Positions 45,638-57,192 of a DNA stretch of 64,000 nt are shown here, piece after piece. The notes under the pieces were generated by a model. It did not search any database and was not told where the DNA came from. It saw nothing but the letters and a program-made list of their open reading frames with translations. How positions within the stretch are numbered: position 1 is the first letter of the stretch; each line of letters starts with the position of its first letter. The DNA comes from Ditylenchus dipsaci (Eukaryota; Nematoda; Chromadorea; Rhabditida; Anguinidae). The stretch covers positions 1 through 64,000 of the forward strand of contig SADC01000354.1 in NCBI GenBank assembly GCA_004194705.1, given 5' to 3'. Made by a program: the position numbers and the translations under genes.

Positions 45638-45838
45638 AAAGGACCATGGTTTTTGCGCGCAGTGGCATGTGCAAAATTTGAATTGGCGGGGACACTTCTC
45701 TTTCGTCTCGCATTGTACTCTTTGCAGTTATGGCGAACGACTCCAAAGGAGTATAGTGTGAGACGAAAGAGAAGTGTCCCCCGCCAATTAAAATTTCGCA
45801 CATGCCACTGCGCGCAAAAACCATGGTCCTGTAAAGGG
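45638..45838. mobile_element. Palindromic MITE, ends AAAGGACCATGGTTTTTGCG
   Basis: Arms with GCGCGCAGTGGCATGTGCAA...CACTTCTCTTTCGTCTCGCA and the inverse. Near-identical to 33786-33982. Confidence 0.85.
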
Positions 45839-46162
45839 GCATATCAGCGCGTTACACCGCAAATTAAGGCAGGGACCACCAATTATTAAAAAATCGTTCT
45901 TGTTTTTACTCGTTTCAACTCAAATCTGATATTTACGACCTTATACTGCTTTAGGCCCAGTCATACTTACCCGAAACATCGAAACAAACACATGTTTCGC
46001 GAAACAATCCCCCGAAACATCGGTGTTTCGCGAAACAAAAAATTGTTTCGCGAAACAACCCGCCGAAACATGTTTCGGGGAATGTTACGCGAAACCAGTT
46101 TCGCGAGACAGGGTTTCGAAACATGGTAATGTAATGCCTACTAATAAGGCTCAAATCGGTGT

Positions 46163-46398
46163 TAAAGGGCATGCCCGTGCGTTTCAAAAAGTTAAGGCGG
46201 GACCAGCAAATTCTTTTGGATCATTTCAATTTACACTCATTTGGCGTCAAAACTAATATTTATGACCTTATACTAGTTTTAAAAACTAGCAGAAAACTTA
46301 AAAAATCTGGAAAAGAACGCATGTAAAACTTGATTGAGAAAGAAAAAAAGTGCTGGTCCCGCCTTTTCTCCGTGTCGGGCACGGGCATGCCCCTTTAA
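46163..46398. mobile_element. MITE, ends AAGGGCATGCCCGTGCG
   Basis: Left AAAGGGCATGCCCGTGCGTT, right CGGGCACGGGCATGCCCCTT. Best copy of the family also seen at 22925, 26275 and 51045. Confidence 0.8.
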
Positions 46399-46849
46399 AG
46401 ATCTTGTTGTGTAGTTTTTAATAAATTATTTCTTTTTTACAGTGGTTTCGGCGATAAAAAAGGCTTAAAGATAGTAATGCAAGCATATTTGAACGATATA
46501 CCAATTTTTTTTAATCTGCTAAGTGGGTGACAAAGTCATCTTACTTAAAATCATTCGCTGAAATTTTTTTTGGTCAAGACAAAGACATCTCAACCCTAAA
46601 AACCTGGGCAACCTGCTAGATATTTTCAGTTTTACGTTAATCCACGCAGTTTAAAGCAGCATTATGGTACCTTTTGTTCTAGCTAAATATAAACCTGAAG
46701 GAAAGCAGCTACCCAGGCGCTGTCTGCGCATTTTTCGTGGATACTATGTCATATTTATACCCTTTTTCAGAATCAGAAAATTTACAATGGATCAATTTAA
46801 AAATTTATACCGGCCTGATACATGGTGAAATGACCAACAATAATCTCAA

Positions 46850-47401
46850 TTCTAACCAAATGTATTTTCTTGGATTGATTTTTCCGGCTCAGCAACCTGT
46901 GTATTGTTGATGTAAATCTCGTTAGCTAAGCACTCTTCCCAACTGTTAATAACGTCGCGAAAGTCTCCTAAAAGGGTTAACCCATTCATTACATTTTGTG
47001 ATTTCAAATTAAACTTACGCTTGCAAACTAGCAAGCATGCGGACCAGCTTGCTTGCCAACCTCATCCAATAGTTTTGACCTTTACTCCTCGCTTCGGATT
47101 TTCAATGCTCACCTTGTAATTGAAAAAGAGGGCACCAGCATGATCGGGTGAACAAGAGCAATATGCTTGCCATCGATAGCACCCAAAGTCTTAGGAACTG
47201 CCTTCGCTCGAGGAACCTCTCTGCATTGCTCAGCCAGGTGGCGCGAGTAGAAACTGGAAGAAATTCTGCTTGCATCGTGCGTATAATCACCGAAGATACT
47301 TCTCTGCAGATCTTGCCGAGCTTCTTCCAAATGAGATGCCTGATATAACTTCGCTTTTTCTGTTGATGTTGGATCCACCACCATATTGCTGCGTGCTCCA
47401 T
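46850..47401 (-). pseudogene. HARBI1-like DDE transposase remnant
   Basis: Minus frame includes VPKTLGAIDGKHIALVHP then, one base out of phase, DHAGALFFNYK, the Harbinger signature 'GAIDGKH......SG..FFNYK' with the first catalytic Asp in IDGKH. Upstream residues FYSRHLAEQCREVPRAKA fit the W..v...F segment. After an intron-like gap, 47034-46852 (NVMNGLTLLGDFRDVINSWE) could be the downstream part or a second ORF. Truncated and frameshifted. Confidence 0.75.
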
Positions 47402-47879
47402 CAGACTTTCTAAAAACTAACTTACGTCAAAAAAACACAGTCAGAATATGCAGCAAACAACCAAAAACTTTGAAAAACTGCACCTTTACTCCATGTTTCG
47501 AAGGACCTGTTTCGCGAAGCATGTTTCGCGAAACTCGGCGAAACATGAAAATGTTTCGCGAAACAGCTATTTTTTTGTTTCGCGAAACATGTTTCGGGGG
47601 GTTGTTTCGCGAAACATTTTCATGTTTCGCGAAACAGGGCATGTTTCGGGTAAGTATGACTGAGCCTTTTCGAAAAGACGCATGGTTCTCAAAAAACAGC
47701 AAATTTGCTGAAATGCAGCAAAAATATTTGGCGTTTTGTGTTTATAAAAAACAGCAAAATTTCAGCGAAAATGCAGCAAATTTTTGCTGCATTTCAGCAA
47801 AATTTTGCTGAATTTCTTGTTCTCTAGATATTAGGCGTCTTTCATTTTTTTTATTTAATTTTTCGCCTTTTTCTACCTG

Positions 47880-48656
47880 GGCCGTAGTAATATAGTAGTA
47901 ACAACTTCCGTGGCTGAAAGTGGAATATCTCGGAGTTCAGTCCACTTTTTAAAAAGCAGTTTTTTGCAAACAAAAATAGGCAAGTTTTATGTTCAGATTT
48001 CAATACAATCATCTGAATCGCTAATCGGTAATCAGAGCTGGCACTAAATGCAAAAAAATATCCGCAGCTGCGGATATTTTTTGGACCGGTGAAGCTAAAA
48101 GTAAAATTTATCAAACAGGTTCGAGCTGAATGTGATTATGTGTTACTAGGTTTAAGGCCTAAATTATAACGAACATTTTAAGAGTTCGAAAAGTATTTTT
48201 GGCTTTACCAAACTTAAAATATGACCGAATTTATCTCAAAATATTGAGTTTGAAAAATTAGCCGAGGATAGACCAAGCTAACTTTTCAAACTCAATATTT
48301 TGAGATAAATTCGGTCATATTTAAGTTTGGTAAAGCCAAAAATACTTTTTAAACTCTTAAAATGTTCCTTATAATTTAGGCTACAAACCTAGTTCAACAT
48401 AATCACAATCAGCTCAACCTGTTCGATAATTTTACTTTTAGCTTCACCGGTCCAAAAAATATCCGCAGCTGCGGATATTTTTTTGCATTTAGTGCCAGCT
48501 CTGATTACCGATTAGCGATTCAGATGATTGTATTGAAATCTGAACATAAAACTTGCCTATTTTTGTTTGCAAAAAACTGCTTTTTAAAAAAAGACTGAAC
48601 TCCGAGATATTCCTCTTTTAGCCACGGAAGTTTTTACTACTATTGTTACTACGGCC
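47880..48656. mobile_element. Near-perfect 777-bp palindromic element, 4-bp TSD
   Basis: Arms 47880-48262 and 48277-48656 are reverse complements at roughly 95%, around a 14-nt loop. Ends GGCCGTAGTAATA / TTGTTACTACGGCC. The TSD CCTG (47876-47879 and 48657-48660) is confirmed by the uninterrupted other arm of the host element near 50605 (CTACCTGAAGTC inverted). Contains AAAATATCCGCAGCTGCGGA, itself a palindrome, in each arm. No convincing ORF. Confidence 0.92.
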
Positions 48657-48699
48657 CCTGAAGTCAGAAAATGTATGAACAACTTGTATAAAAGACACA

Positions 48700-48805
48700 A
48701 CTTGGCTACATGCGGCCCGTCAAAGTCACTCTAAAAGGGGAAGCGGCTTTCGTATACTCATTGCCCAGGTCACAGGTTCGAATCCTCCTGGGTGACTGCC
48801 GTCTT
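48700..48805 (+). repeat. tRNA-like module, left copy
   Basis: AAAGTCACTCTAAAAGGGG...GGTCACAGGTTCGAATCCTCCTGGGTGAC-type sequence with B-box GGTTCGAATCC. The right copy is inverted at 49915-49995 (B-box GGGTTCAAATCCC). Acceptor-like TCACTC/GGGTGA pairing, but the anticodon arm is irregular. Part of the inverted interior of 47681-50803. Confidence 0.55.
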
Positions 48806-49244
48806 TTCACCTCATTCTTCGTATTTTTATTTGAAGTTTGGTATGAAAATTATGCTCATGCGCTCGGAAGCGGAAATTCGGACACTTAAAAAATTTTACG
48901 TAGGTAGCTCCTTGCCGTATCGATTTTCTAAAAAAATCGATGGCAGTATTCAAGCTATCAAGGAGCTCTTGCTTGTGCTCTTCATCACAGCCGGCTATTA
49001 TTGTGGAGGTTTCATGTGCTTGCCACCTTAAAGAAGGAACCACCAAACAAGGGGTTATGTACATTAATTTTTTAAAAGTGCCAGAATTTTATTCCGTCAC
49101 TTTTTACTTATAGAAAAACATAAAAAAATCAATCAAGGAAAAACCCAAAAATGAAGTAGTTAATTTAAGTAGGCTATAGCCTGCGACTCAACTTTTATAG
49201 TTGTTAAACCTGAGATAATGCTTTTCTTGGATACTTATGAGCAT

Positions 49245-49840
49245 AGTTGCACGCGGAAAAAATTGGCGCCAGGCGCGGAAGACGGCGCCTTCGGCGCCGT
49301 CTCGTTTTTGAGCGCCGAGCGCAGCACCGGGCGCCGGCACCTTAAAAATTGGCGCCGAGCTTTCAATAAGTGAATTATATACTAGTAAACGATTTAAGTA
49401 CTTTATTTTACTTTCGCTTTTTATATTTGTAGTAATCAATTAAATTTCGATAATAAATTAAAATGGCTTTGCTTTTTAAGAGAATATATCATGTTCTACT
49501 TTTTCCAGATTCTGATAACATTGTTGTAACACTATATAACCGTTTAACGGCCGCTGTACTAGCAGGAATAGCTAGAATATCATAACCTAATTTAGTTAAA
49601 GTAGGATATATTGTGTAAAAATCAGTTTTTAAATTGAAGAAAAAGCAGAGTGCTGAATGGAAAACAACTATGGATCATCTAACAGTTGTGAAAATCAATC
49701 AAAAAGAGAAAGCTTGTTTCAAACAAAGATATTATAAAAGAAGAAAAACTATGGGAAAATTAGGCACCGGGCTCCGAACGGGCGCCGGGCTGTATTGAAA
49801 TCGGCCCGGAGCGACGGCGCCAGCGCCGGCGCCCGTGCAA
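49245..49840. mobile_element. GGCGCC-rich element
   Basis: Ends GCATAGTTGCACGCGG / CCCGTGCAAGTATGC with inverted GC-rich arms (49250-49360 and 49760-49835: GGCGCCGGGC, GGCGCCGTC) around an AT-rich centre. Related GCGCCGGCGCC arms at 53045-53160, 54880-55010 and 55995-56125. Confidence 0.65.
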
Positions 49841-50184
49841 GTATGCCCATGAGAATGAGCATCGTTTTCGTACCAAACTTGAAAATAAAATACGAAGAAT
49901 GAGGTAAAAATATGGCATTCACCCAGGGGATTTGAACCCGTGACCTGGCAAGGCGTATACGAAAGTCGCTTACCCTTTTGGAGTGACTTTGACAGTCTGC
50001 ATGTAGCCGAGTTGTTTCGGCTAAAGTTTAGAATGTGACCTTTTTCTAAAAATGGTCAAAATCAGTTTTTTTAGTTGTGTAACATTGTAAAAAATGCTCA
50101 GCATTCATTTTTATTGTTGGAAAGCCAATTTTTCAAAAAAAAAATTTTTGTCGAAAATTGTCAAAAAACGTTATATTATTACAC

Positions 50185-50300
50185 CTGCCTGCCGAAGGCA
50201 GGCAGGTGTGTATAAAGGGTCAGCCCTTGGCCCGAACAATGTACCCCCAAGGGGCTTCCTATTGAATTAGGGTGCCTGCCGAAGGCAGGCAGGTAAAAAA
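50185..50300. repeat. GCCTGCCGAAGGCAGGCAGG module
   Basis: CCTGCCTGCCGAAGGCAGGC hairpins at 50189-50210 and 50272-50294 flank GGGTCAGCCCTTGGCC...AAGGGGCTTCCTATTGAA. The same module, 80% or more similar by eye, is inside the element at 42744 (42930-43050). Confidence 0.6.
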
Positions 50301-51549
50301 ATTTTTGTTTTGGCAATAATTGAGTGATTTAACAGTTTGCTTAAGGAATGTTGAAATAAATTTTTTTTTGTGACATTTTTATACAAGAAAAACAGGTATT
50401 TAAGGAGCATATAACGTTTTTGACAATTTTCGACAAAAATTTTTTTTTTTGAAAAATTGGCTTTCCAACAATAAAATGAATGCTGAGCATTTTTTACAAT
50501 GTTACACAACTAAAAAAACTGATTTTGACCATTTTTAGAAAAAGGTCACATTCTAAACTCCAGCCGTTGTTTCTTTTATACGGGTTTTTCATACATTTTC
50601 TGACTTCAGGTAGAAAAAAGCTAAAAACTAAATACAAAGAATGAAAGACGCCTAATATGTAGAGAACAACGAAACGCAGCAAAATTTTGCTGAAATGCAG
50701 CAAAATTTGCTGCATTTTTGCTGAAACTTTGCTGTTTTTTATAAACACAAACGCCAAATATATTTGCTGCATTTCAGCAAATTCGCTGTTTTTGCGAACC
50801 ATGAAAAGAAGACAGAAAATTTTTGTCGCATCAGTTTGAACGCTAATAGAAAATAGTAAGAGAGGAATTAATTGCTGATCCCGGTCTTAATTGATCCATT
50901 GCCCCTTTGGAATACATTTCGTGTAAATACATTTGAAGAAACCATCATTTTGATGTCAGGCGTTAGGAAAAAGGAAAACCGTGAATCCTGACACCGGATT
51001 CGTGGTTAGTTTGCATATAAAACTAATATCTGATCACGAACTCTCAACTTTTTAATGGACCAGCAATTTTTTTTTAAATCGTGACGTTTTTCACTCATTT
51101 TGCATCAAATCTGATATTGGTGACCTTTTACTACTTTACTACTTAGTTAAAAACTAGACAGAAAACTTAAAAAATCAGGAAGAGAACGCATATAAAAGAT
51201 GTTCGAGAAAGAAAAAGCTGCTGGTCCCCGCCTTTTCTCCGTGTCGCGCACGGGCATGCCCCTTAAACCTAATACAAAACTTGACGAAATCTATATTTCT
51301 GCATTCAAATGCAGAAAGTATTTTGTCAAAATCATTCTCTGCAAGACAAACAATATCTGAGCTGCGAGATAATTAATTACGACGCACTGGAAGAGGAAGC
51401 TCTCCCGATAATAAAATAGACGATACGTAAAAATGTAGACTGAAATGAGACCAAAATTTTCACCATAACGCTCGAGAGGAGCACTTAAAGTAATTAACTG
51501 AATCGACTAAATGACATAATTCACAGAGAAAATGACTAAAAGTAATTCA

Positions 51550-52427
51550 GGGAACTGGACTTCTGTCCCGACCATTTCTATCCGACACTTCTGTCCGGAC
51601 AGTTCTGTCCCGACAATTTATGTCCAACCATTTCCGTCCCGACACTTCTGTCGCATTACCAAATTTAAAATAATTTTGACGTAGATACTCCCAAAAGAAG
51701 AAAAAGAATAGGATTTTGAACAAAGTTTTGACAGCTGGGCCCCACCACATAAAGAAACTCTAGTATGCATACATTTTTTATGTATACAGAGTCACTTTTG
51801 AGTGATTTGTGTCTCAGGTATGTGTGTGTGCGCATCTCAACCCTAAGCTACCTTTTTTCAGTCCTTTGTTAAATCTCAAACCCCTTCGGGGCGCAGGAGG
51901 CTTGGTAGTTTGAGGTGTGCGCACTCACTTACCTTAGACATGACTCCTAGTCAGACTCTCGCTCAAAAATGCATAAAGAGACTCTTTTTGCCGGCGCGGC
52001 GAGAATTCCGCGGGAGACAATTCCGCTAAGGATAATTCCGCGAAATTTCAATTTTTGACGTCCGTGTAAAACAAAAAAAAATCCGATTCTGACACCGGAT
52101 TCGTGTTTAGCATGGTCGATTGCATCCAGGTACTTGAAAATGGGCAAAGCTTTTTTTGCCGCCAAAAAGCTTCTTTTAGTTTTGCGCTTATGACCAAACG
52201 CGGTGGGATACCCTAATATAAGGAGGCTTACCTTGGGTCACCAAGGCAAAAACCCAAAGTTTGTGTCATTCGTCCGCCAAGATCCGTATGAATTCCCGGT
52301 GGAAAAAGTGGCTGACGAGAAACTTTTGTCTGGTTTCTAAATTCTGAACAGTCTCCAATTGTCGTAAAATCGGAAGTGGGACAGAAGTGTCGGGACAGAA
52401 ATGGTCGGGACAGAAGGTCATGCATCC
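51550..52427. mobile_element. Tandem-arm element, unit CTTCTGTCCCGACA
   Basis: 878 bp. Ends GGGAACTGGACTTCTGTCCC / inverse of GGATGCATGACCTTCTGTCC, flanks GTAATTCA (51542-51549) and GTAATTAA (52428-52435), 7 of 8. Left arm about eight units of CTTCTGTCCCGACA/CCATTTCTGTCCCGA; right arm three. The centre contains a MITE of the 4868 family (51735-51990). Confidence 0.85.
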
Positions 52428-52808
52428 GTAATTAACAATAGCTAAACGTCCCCACTCCATGAAAAATTTAAAAAGTCAGTACTTCAAAGGACCATACTTG
52501 TTGATGACAAGGGGAATTTGGCAAATTCAGATGCGCGCGGGACACTTTTTTTAATCTCCGAAATTATTTTTTCAATCATTTTTTATATTAAGGTTGAAAG
52601 CTGTTAAGGATATAGTCTCGACACGAAAAGATTTATACAAGTTTTGTGTTTTCTAATGTGGTTTTAGAGCCATATTTTGTCGACAACTCGGTGTTGCGAT
52701 CTCAGGCAAACTTGTGCAAAATGAAAAGTTGAATTAGCATCCGCATTATCAGAATTTCAAAATTCCTTTCAAAAAAATACCTTAAAAATCGAAATGCAAT
52801 GTAAGTGG

Positions 52809-55800
52809 CCACCTTAATGTAATCAAATTTCTTATATAGACTGAATAAATCTGATTTTAGAGAAATTAACTGATTTTTTGAGAAATTTAATAGATTTATG
52901 TTATATAGAGGGCGTTTATTCGGCTAGAGCCAGAAAAGAATTTATTAGGGAGTTTTATGTTATATAGAGGTTCACTTTGGCTTTATTTCGATCAGACCAA
53001 CCAAACTGATTCTGAGTTATCTTATGTAGAGTTTTATGTTATATACAGTGTTGTTCCAGCGCCGGATCGGCGGCGGCGCCAGCGCCGGCGCCGACCCTTT
53101 CTGAAAAAAGGCCCGAGCGCCAGCGCCGGCGTTCATGGCAGCGCCGACGCCGGCGCCGGCTTGATAATTTTGCTTTGCTGTAAATTTCATGAAAAATTAC
53201 TATTTTTTTTAACAGTATGTTTTTTACAGTGAGAATGATAATAATTATTTGTTATCATATCGATTAGCAGCATACCGTTCATATTTCCTCTATTAATTCC
53301 TCATGATGAGTGAATTTCGAAATACAGGGTGTTTTAAAAATCCGCAGAATTTGAGATGGCTATAACCTTTTCTAGAACGAATTTCTGTTTTCACTAATCG
53401 TTTTCTCTTGACGGGCAATTTCGTTAAATGTATAATGTCAAAAGTTATGATTTTCGCTTGGTCCCCCTGTGGTTTCGTGTTTTAGCCATCTAGGAGCGGC
53501 CCACAGACCAGGACCACAAAGGGACCAAGCGAAAATCGTATTTTTGACATTAGGTACTTGTGCACTTGGGGGACCCCTTTTTTGGTTAACTGTAAATATG
53601 GTTTAAACGTCTCCTAAGTAATTTTTATACGGCAGAAACGCTAAAAAAGTTGTTTCCTAACAAATTTCGCACTTAAAAGTGAAGTTTTTTAAAAAAAGTT
53701 GGCTACCAAAGACTGATCAACTGCCTTGATCCCCCAAGGTAAAATATCGTATATTAAGGTACCCTACCACGTTTTGGTCACTGGAGCTGGGCAAAAGAGT
53801 CTTTAATGCATGTATGATCAAGAGTCTCTCTCGGAATCATGTCTAAGGTAAGTGAGTGCAAAGGACCATACTTGTTGATGACAAGGGAATTTGGCAATTC
53901 AGATGCGCGCGGGACACTTTTTTAATCTCCGAAATTATTTTTTCAATCATTTTTTATATTAAAGGTTGAAAGCTGTTAAGGATATAGTCTCGACACGAAA
54001 GGATTTATACAGATTTTGTGTTTTTCTAGTGTGGTTTTAGAGGGCCCCCTTCGGGGCTTGGTTGCTTGGGGCTGAGATGCGCACACCCACGTACCTTAGA
54101 CACCAATCACTCGGAGTAACTCTGGATGCATAAAAACAATATGCATACCAGAGTTTCTTTATGCGGTAGGCCCCAGCTAACAAACTATGTTCAAATTCCA
54201 TCTTTTTTGGTTTTTTTAAGATGTATAGGTACCCTTTTTGGTGTAATTACCTTGGGGGACCAAGGCAGTTGGTCAATTTTTGGTAACTAACTTTTTATTG
54301 AAAATTTCACTTTGTAGTGCGGAAATTGTTAGGAAACAACTTTTTTGTCGTTTCTGGCGTATAAAAATTACTTAGGAGACGTTTAAACCATATTTACAGT
54401 TAACCAAAAAAGGGGCCCCCAAGTGCACAAGTGCCTGACATTATACACTATACATTAACATTATTACTATACATTATACCAAATGAATTGCCCGTCAAGA
54501 GAAAGCCTAAGCCTGAATTGATGAAAACAGAATTAGAAATTCGGTCTCGAAAACAAGTTATAGACATTTTCAAATCCTGTGGATTTCTCGAAACAACTTG
54601 TATTTTCCTTATGCTGAGAAACAAGTCCAGAGTGGAAAGTTCATGAAAGGAATACGGTAATCCATATTAGTTTTGTGAAAATAAAAGTTGTGTGAATTAC
54701 TTTTTCAACAATAGCATATGATACCTGGTTATGTTACAAAAATAAACTAAAAAATTAAAGAAAATAAATAAAAGATTTAAAGAAATGAAAGAAATTGCAG
54801 CACAAAAGTTCTGATAATTTAGTTTAAAATTAAGAATAATTGTCTTTCTCAATATTAGGCTGTTAAATTTTAGAAACAGCGCCGGCGCCATAACCGTTCA
54901 AAAAACAGCGCCGGGGCCAGCGCCGGGACAAAAATTTTTAGCGCCGGCGCCGACCAAAACTTTTCATTGGCCCCAGCGCCGGCGCCGAGCGCCGGCGCTG
55001 GGGCCACTTACATTGCATTTCGATTTTTAAGGTATTTTTTTGAAGGAATTTTTGAAATTCTGATAATGCGGATGCTAATTCAACTTTTCATTTTGCACAA
55101 GTTTGTCTGAGATCGCAACACCGAGTTGTCGACAAAATATGGCTCTAAAACACATTAGAAAAACACAAAACTTGTATAAATCCTTTCGTGTCGAGACTAT
55201 ATCCTTAACAGCTTTCAACCTTTATATAAAAAATGATTGAAAAAATAATTTCGGAGATTAAAAAAAGTGTCCCGCGCGCATCTGAATTTGCCAAATTCCC
55301 CTTGTCATCAACAAGTATGGTCCTTTGCACTCACTTACCTTAGACATGATTCCGAGAGAGACTCTTGATCATACATGCATTAAAGACTCTTTTTGCCCAG
55401 CTCCAGTGACCAAAACGTGGTAGGGTACCTTAATATACGATATTTTACCTTGGGGATCAAGCAGTTGATCAGTCTTTGGTAGCCAACTTTTTTAAAAAAC
55501 TTCACTTTTAAGTGCGAAATTTGTTAGGAAACAACTTTTTTTAGCGTTTCTGCCGTATAAAAATTACTTAGGAGACGTTTAAACCATATTTACAGTTAAC
55601 CAAAAAAGGGGTCCCCCAAGTGCACAAGTACCTAATGTCAAAAATACGATTTTCGCTTGGTCCCTTTGTGGTCCTGGTCTGTGGGCCGCTCCTAGATGGC
55701 TAAAACACGAAACACAGGGGACCAAGCGAAAATCATACTTTTGACATTATACATTTAACGAAATTGCCCGTCAAGAGAAAACGATTAGTGAACAGAAATT

Positions 55801-56368
55801 CGTTCTAGAAAAAGGTTATAGCCATCTCAAATTCTGCGGATTTTTAAACACCCTGTATTTCGAAATTCACTCATCATGAGGAATTAATAGAGGAAATATG
55901 AACGGTATGCTGCTAATCGATATGATAACAAATAATTATTATCATTCTCACTGTAAAAACATACTGTTAAAAAAAATTTTTCATGAAATTTACAGCAAAG
56001 CAAAATTATCAAGCCGGCGCCGGCGTCGGCGCTGCCATGAACGCCGGCGCTGGCGCTCGGGCCTTTTTTCAGAAAGGGTCGGCGCCGGCGCTGGCGCCGC
56101 CGCCGATCCCGGCGCTGGAACAACACTGTATATAACATAAAACTCTACATAAGATAACTCAGAAATCAGTTTGGTTGGTCTGATCGAAATAAAGCCAAAG
56201 TGAACCTCTATATAACATAAAACTCCCTAATAAATTCTTTTCTGGCTCTAGCCGAATAAACGCCCCTCTATATAACATAAATCTATTAAATTTCTCAAAA
56301 AATCAGTTAATTTCTCTAAAAATCAGATTTATTCAGTCTATATAAGAAATTTGATTACATTAAGGTGG
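52809..56368. repeat. Giant palindrome, ~1.23-kb arms
   Basis: Left arm 52809-54042, right arm 55143-56368, reverse complements with few differences; spacer ~1.1 kb. Arms contain ATGTTATATAGAGG words, a GCGCCGGCGCC element, a CAGGGTGTTTTAAAAATCCG mariner-like end (53323 / 55857), ACCAAGCGAAAATC hairpins and CCATACTTGTTGATGACAAG. A further direct copy of the last segment precedes the left arm (52490-52808). The spacer repeats, inverted, part of the arm (53540-53860 versus 54060-54460). Confidence 0.85.
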
Positions 56369-56439
56369 TGAGGTATCAAAAATTACCATTTTCTTTTCGA
56401 ATCTATTGTTTTCGATGGTTGATTTTATTTTCTGGATGG

Positions 56440-56520
56440 CTACTTTATATAGCATAACCTCTATATAACATAAGGTTTTTGGCGGTCCCTAGAATTATGT
56501 TATATAGAGGTTCGACTATA
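56440..56520. repeat. TATATAGAGGTTCGACT-type MITE end
   Basis: AACCTCTATATAACATAAGG...TTATGTTATATAGAGGTTCG, inverted pair 60 bp apart, typical of Tc1/pogo MITEs. Confidence 0.6.
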
Positions 56521-56862
56521 TGATTCAAATTTTGGATCCTGCCACGAAAACTCCTATTTCTGATTTTTGCCAATTTGACTCGCCGTGCGACACCTTCAAA
56601 AGTTCGTTCCCGCCAGGCTCCGACACTTTTTTCAACCCAATTTTTTAATGTTTTTGTCAGTTCTGTTTTTACAGTCTGGTCCCAAATATCGTGAGGATTC
56701 CGATTTTGCCGATCGTTTTTTAAAAAGAGAACAAATTTTGGGTTGAAAAAGTGAACACACCTGTAACCTGTTAAGTAACCACACCTGTTTCCAAAAAAGA
56801 GGTGTCGTTATATCGAGGTTTGACTGTAACGACTTCCTTTGTAACGACTCTCGGCGCTACTA

Positions 56863-57085
56863 TAGAATACCCCCCCCCCCAAAATCCGACCTTATAAAAT
56901 CGCTGTAACTACCCTTGCAAACAACAAGTTTAGGCTTAGCCCTTAGGCTTGGGGTAGGCCAGCGTACGGAAGTTGTTACTAATGAAGAGTTTGCGCACAT
57001 TTTCCGGGGTCTGGGACATAATTTGGTACTTTTTACTTAAGTTTTAAAAGGTCGGATTTTTGGGGGGGGGGGGGATATTCTATAG
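56863..57085. mobile_element. MITE, ends CTACTATAGAATACCCCC
   Basis: CTACTATAGAATACCCCCCC / GGGGGATATTCTATAGTAG perfect ends with a core shared with 31620-31868. Inserted in a pogo-type MITE (TCGTTATATCGAG... at 56805-56860 and 57085-57165). Confidence 0.85.
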
Positions 57086-57192
57086 TAGGGTCCGACTCTC
57101 TATATAACGACCCGGGTTCGCCCGGTCCCTTCAGAGTCGTTATCGAGAGAGTCAACTGTAATTGTCGCCCATTTACATTAACTAAAAGAATT

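Larger units (their letters stand above)
45955..47668. mobile_element. PIF/Harbinger element with GTTTCGCGAAACA arms
   Basis: Ends GGCCCAGTCATACTTACCCG and inverse of GGCTCAGTCATACTTACCCG, flanked by TTA / TTT (Harbinger TSDs are 3 bp). Both arms (45975-46120 and 47495-47655) are dense with the palindromic word GTTTCGCGAAAC. The transposase remnant is on minus between them. A MITE (46163-46398) is nested inside. Confidence 0.85.
47681..50803. mobile_element. Large inverted-arm element, word TGCTGAAATGCAGCAAA
   Basis: 3.1 kb. Ends CATGGTTCTC / GCGAACCATG; flanks AAAAGACG (47673-47680) and AAAAGAAG (50804-50811), 7 of 8. The ~200-bp arms are rich in GCAAATTTTGCTGCATTTC. Contains the insertion 47880-48656, an inverted tRNA-like pair (48690-48850 / 49855-50015), a GC-rich element and a GCAGGCAGG module. 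Confidence 0.75.

Noticed and set aside
47851..48114. 87-codon frame within the 777-bp palindrome
   Set aside because: It lies in a fold-back arm and its mirror exists in the other arm; composition is not protein-like.
52957..53232. Arg-rich frames (and the inverse at 55884-56140)
   Set aside because: Produced by GCGCCGGCGCC arms of the palindrome; the same peptide appears in both mirror copies, as expected of a repeat.
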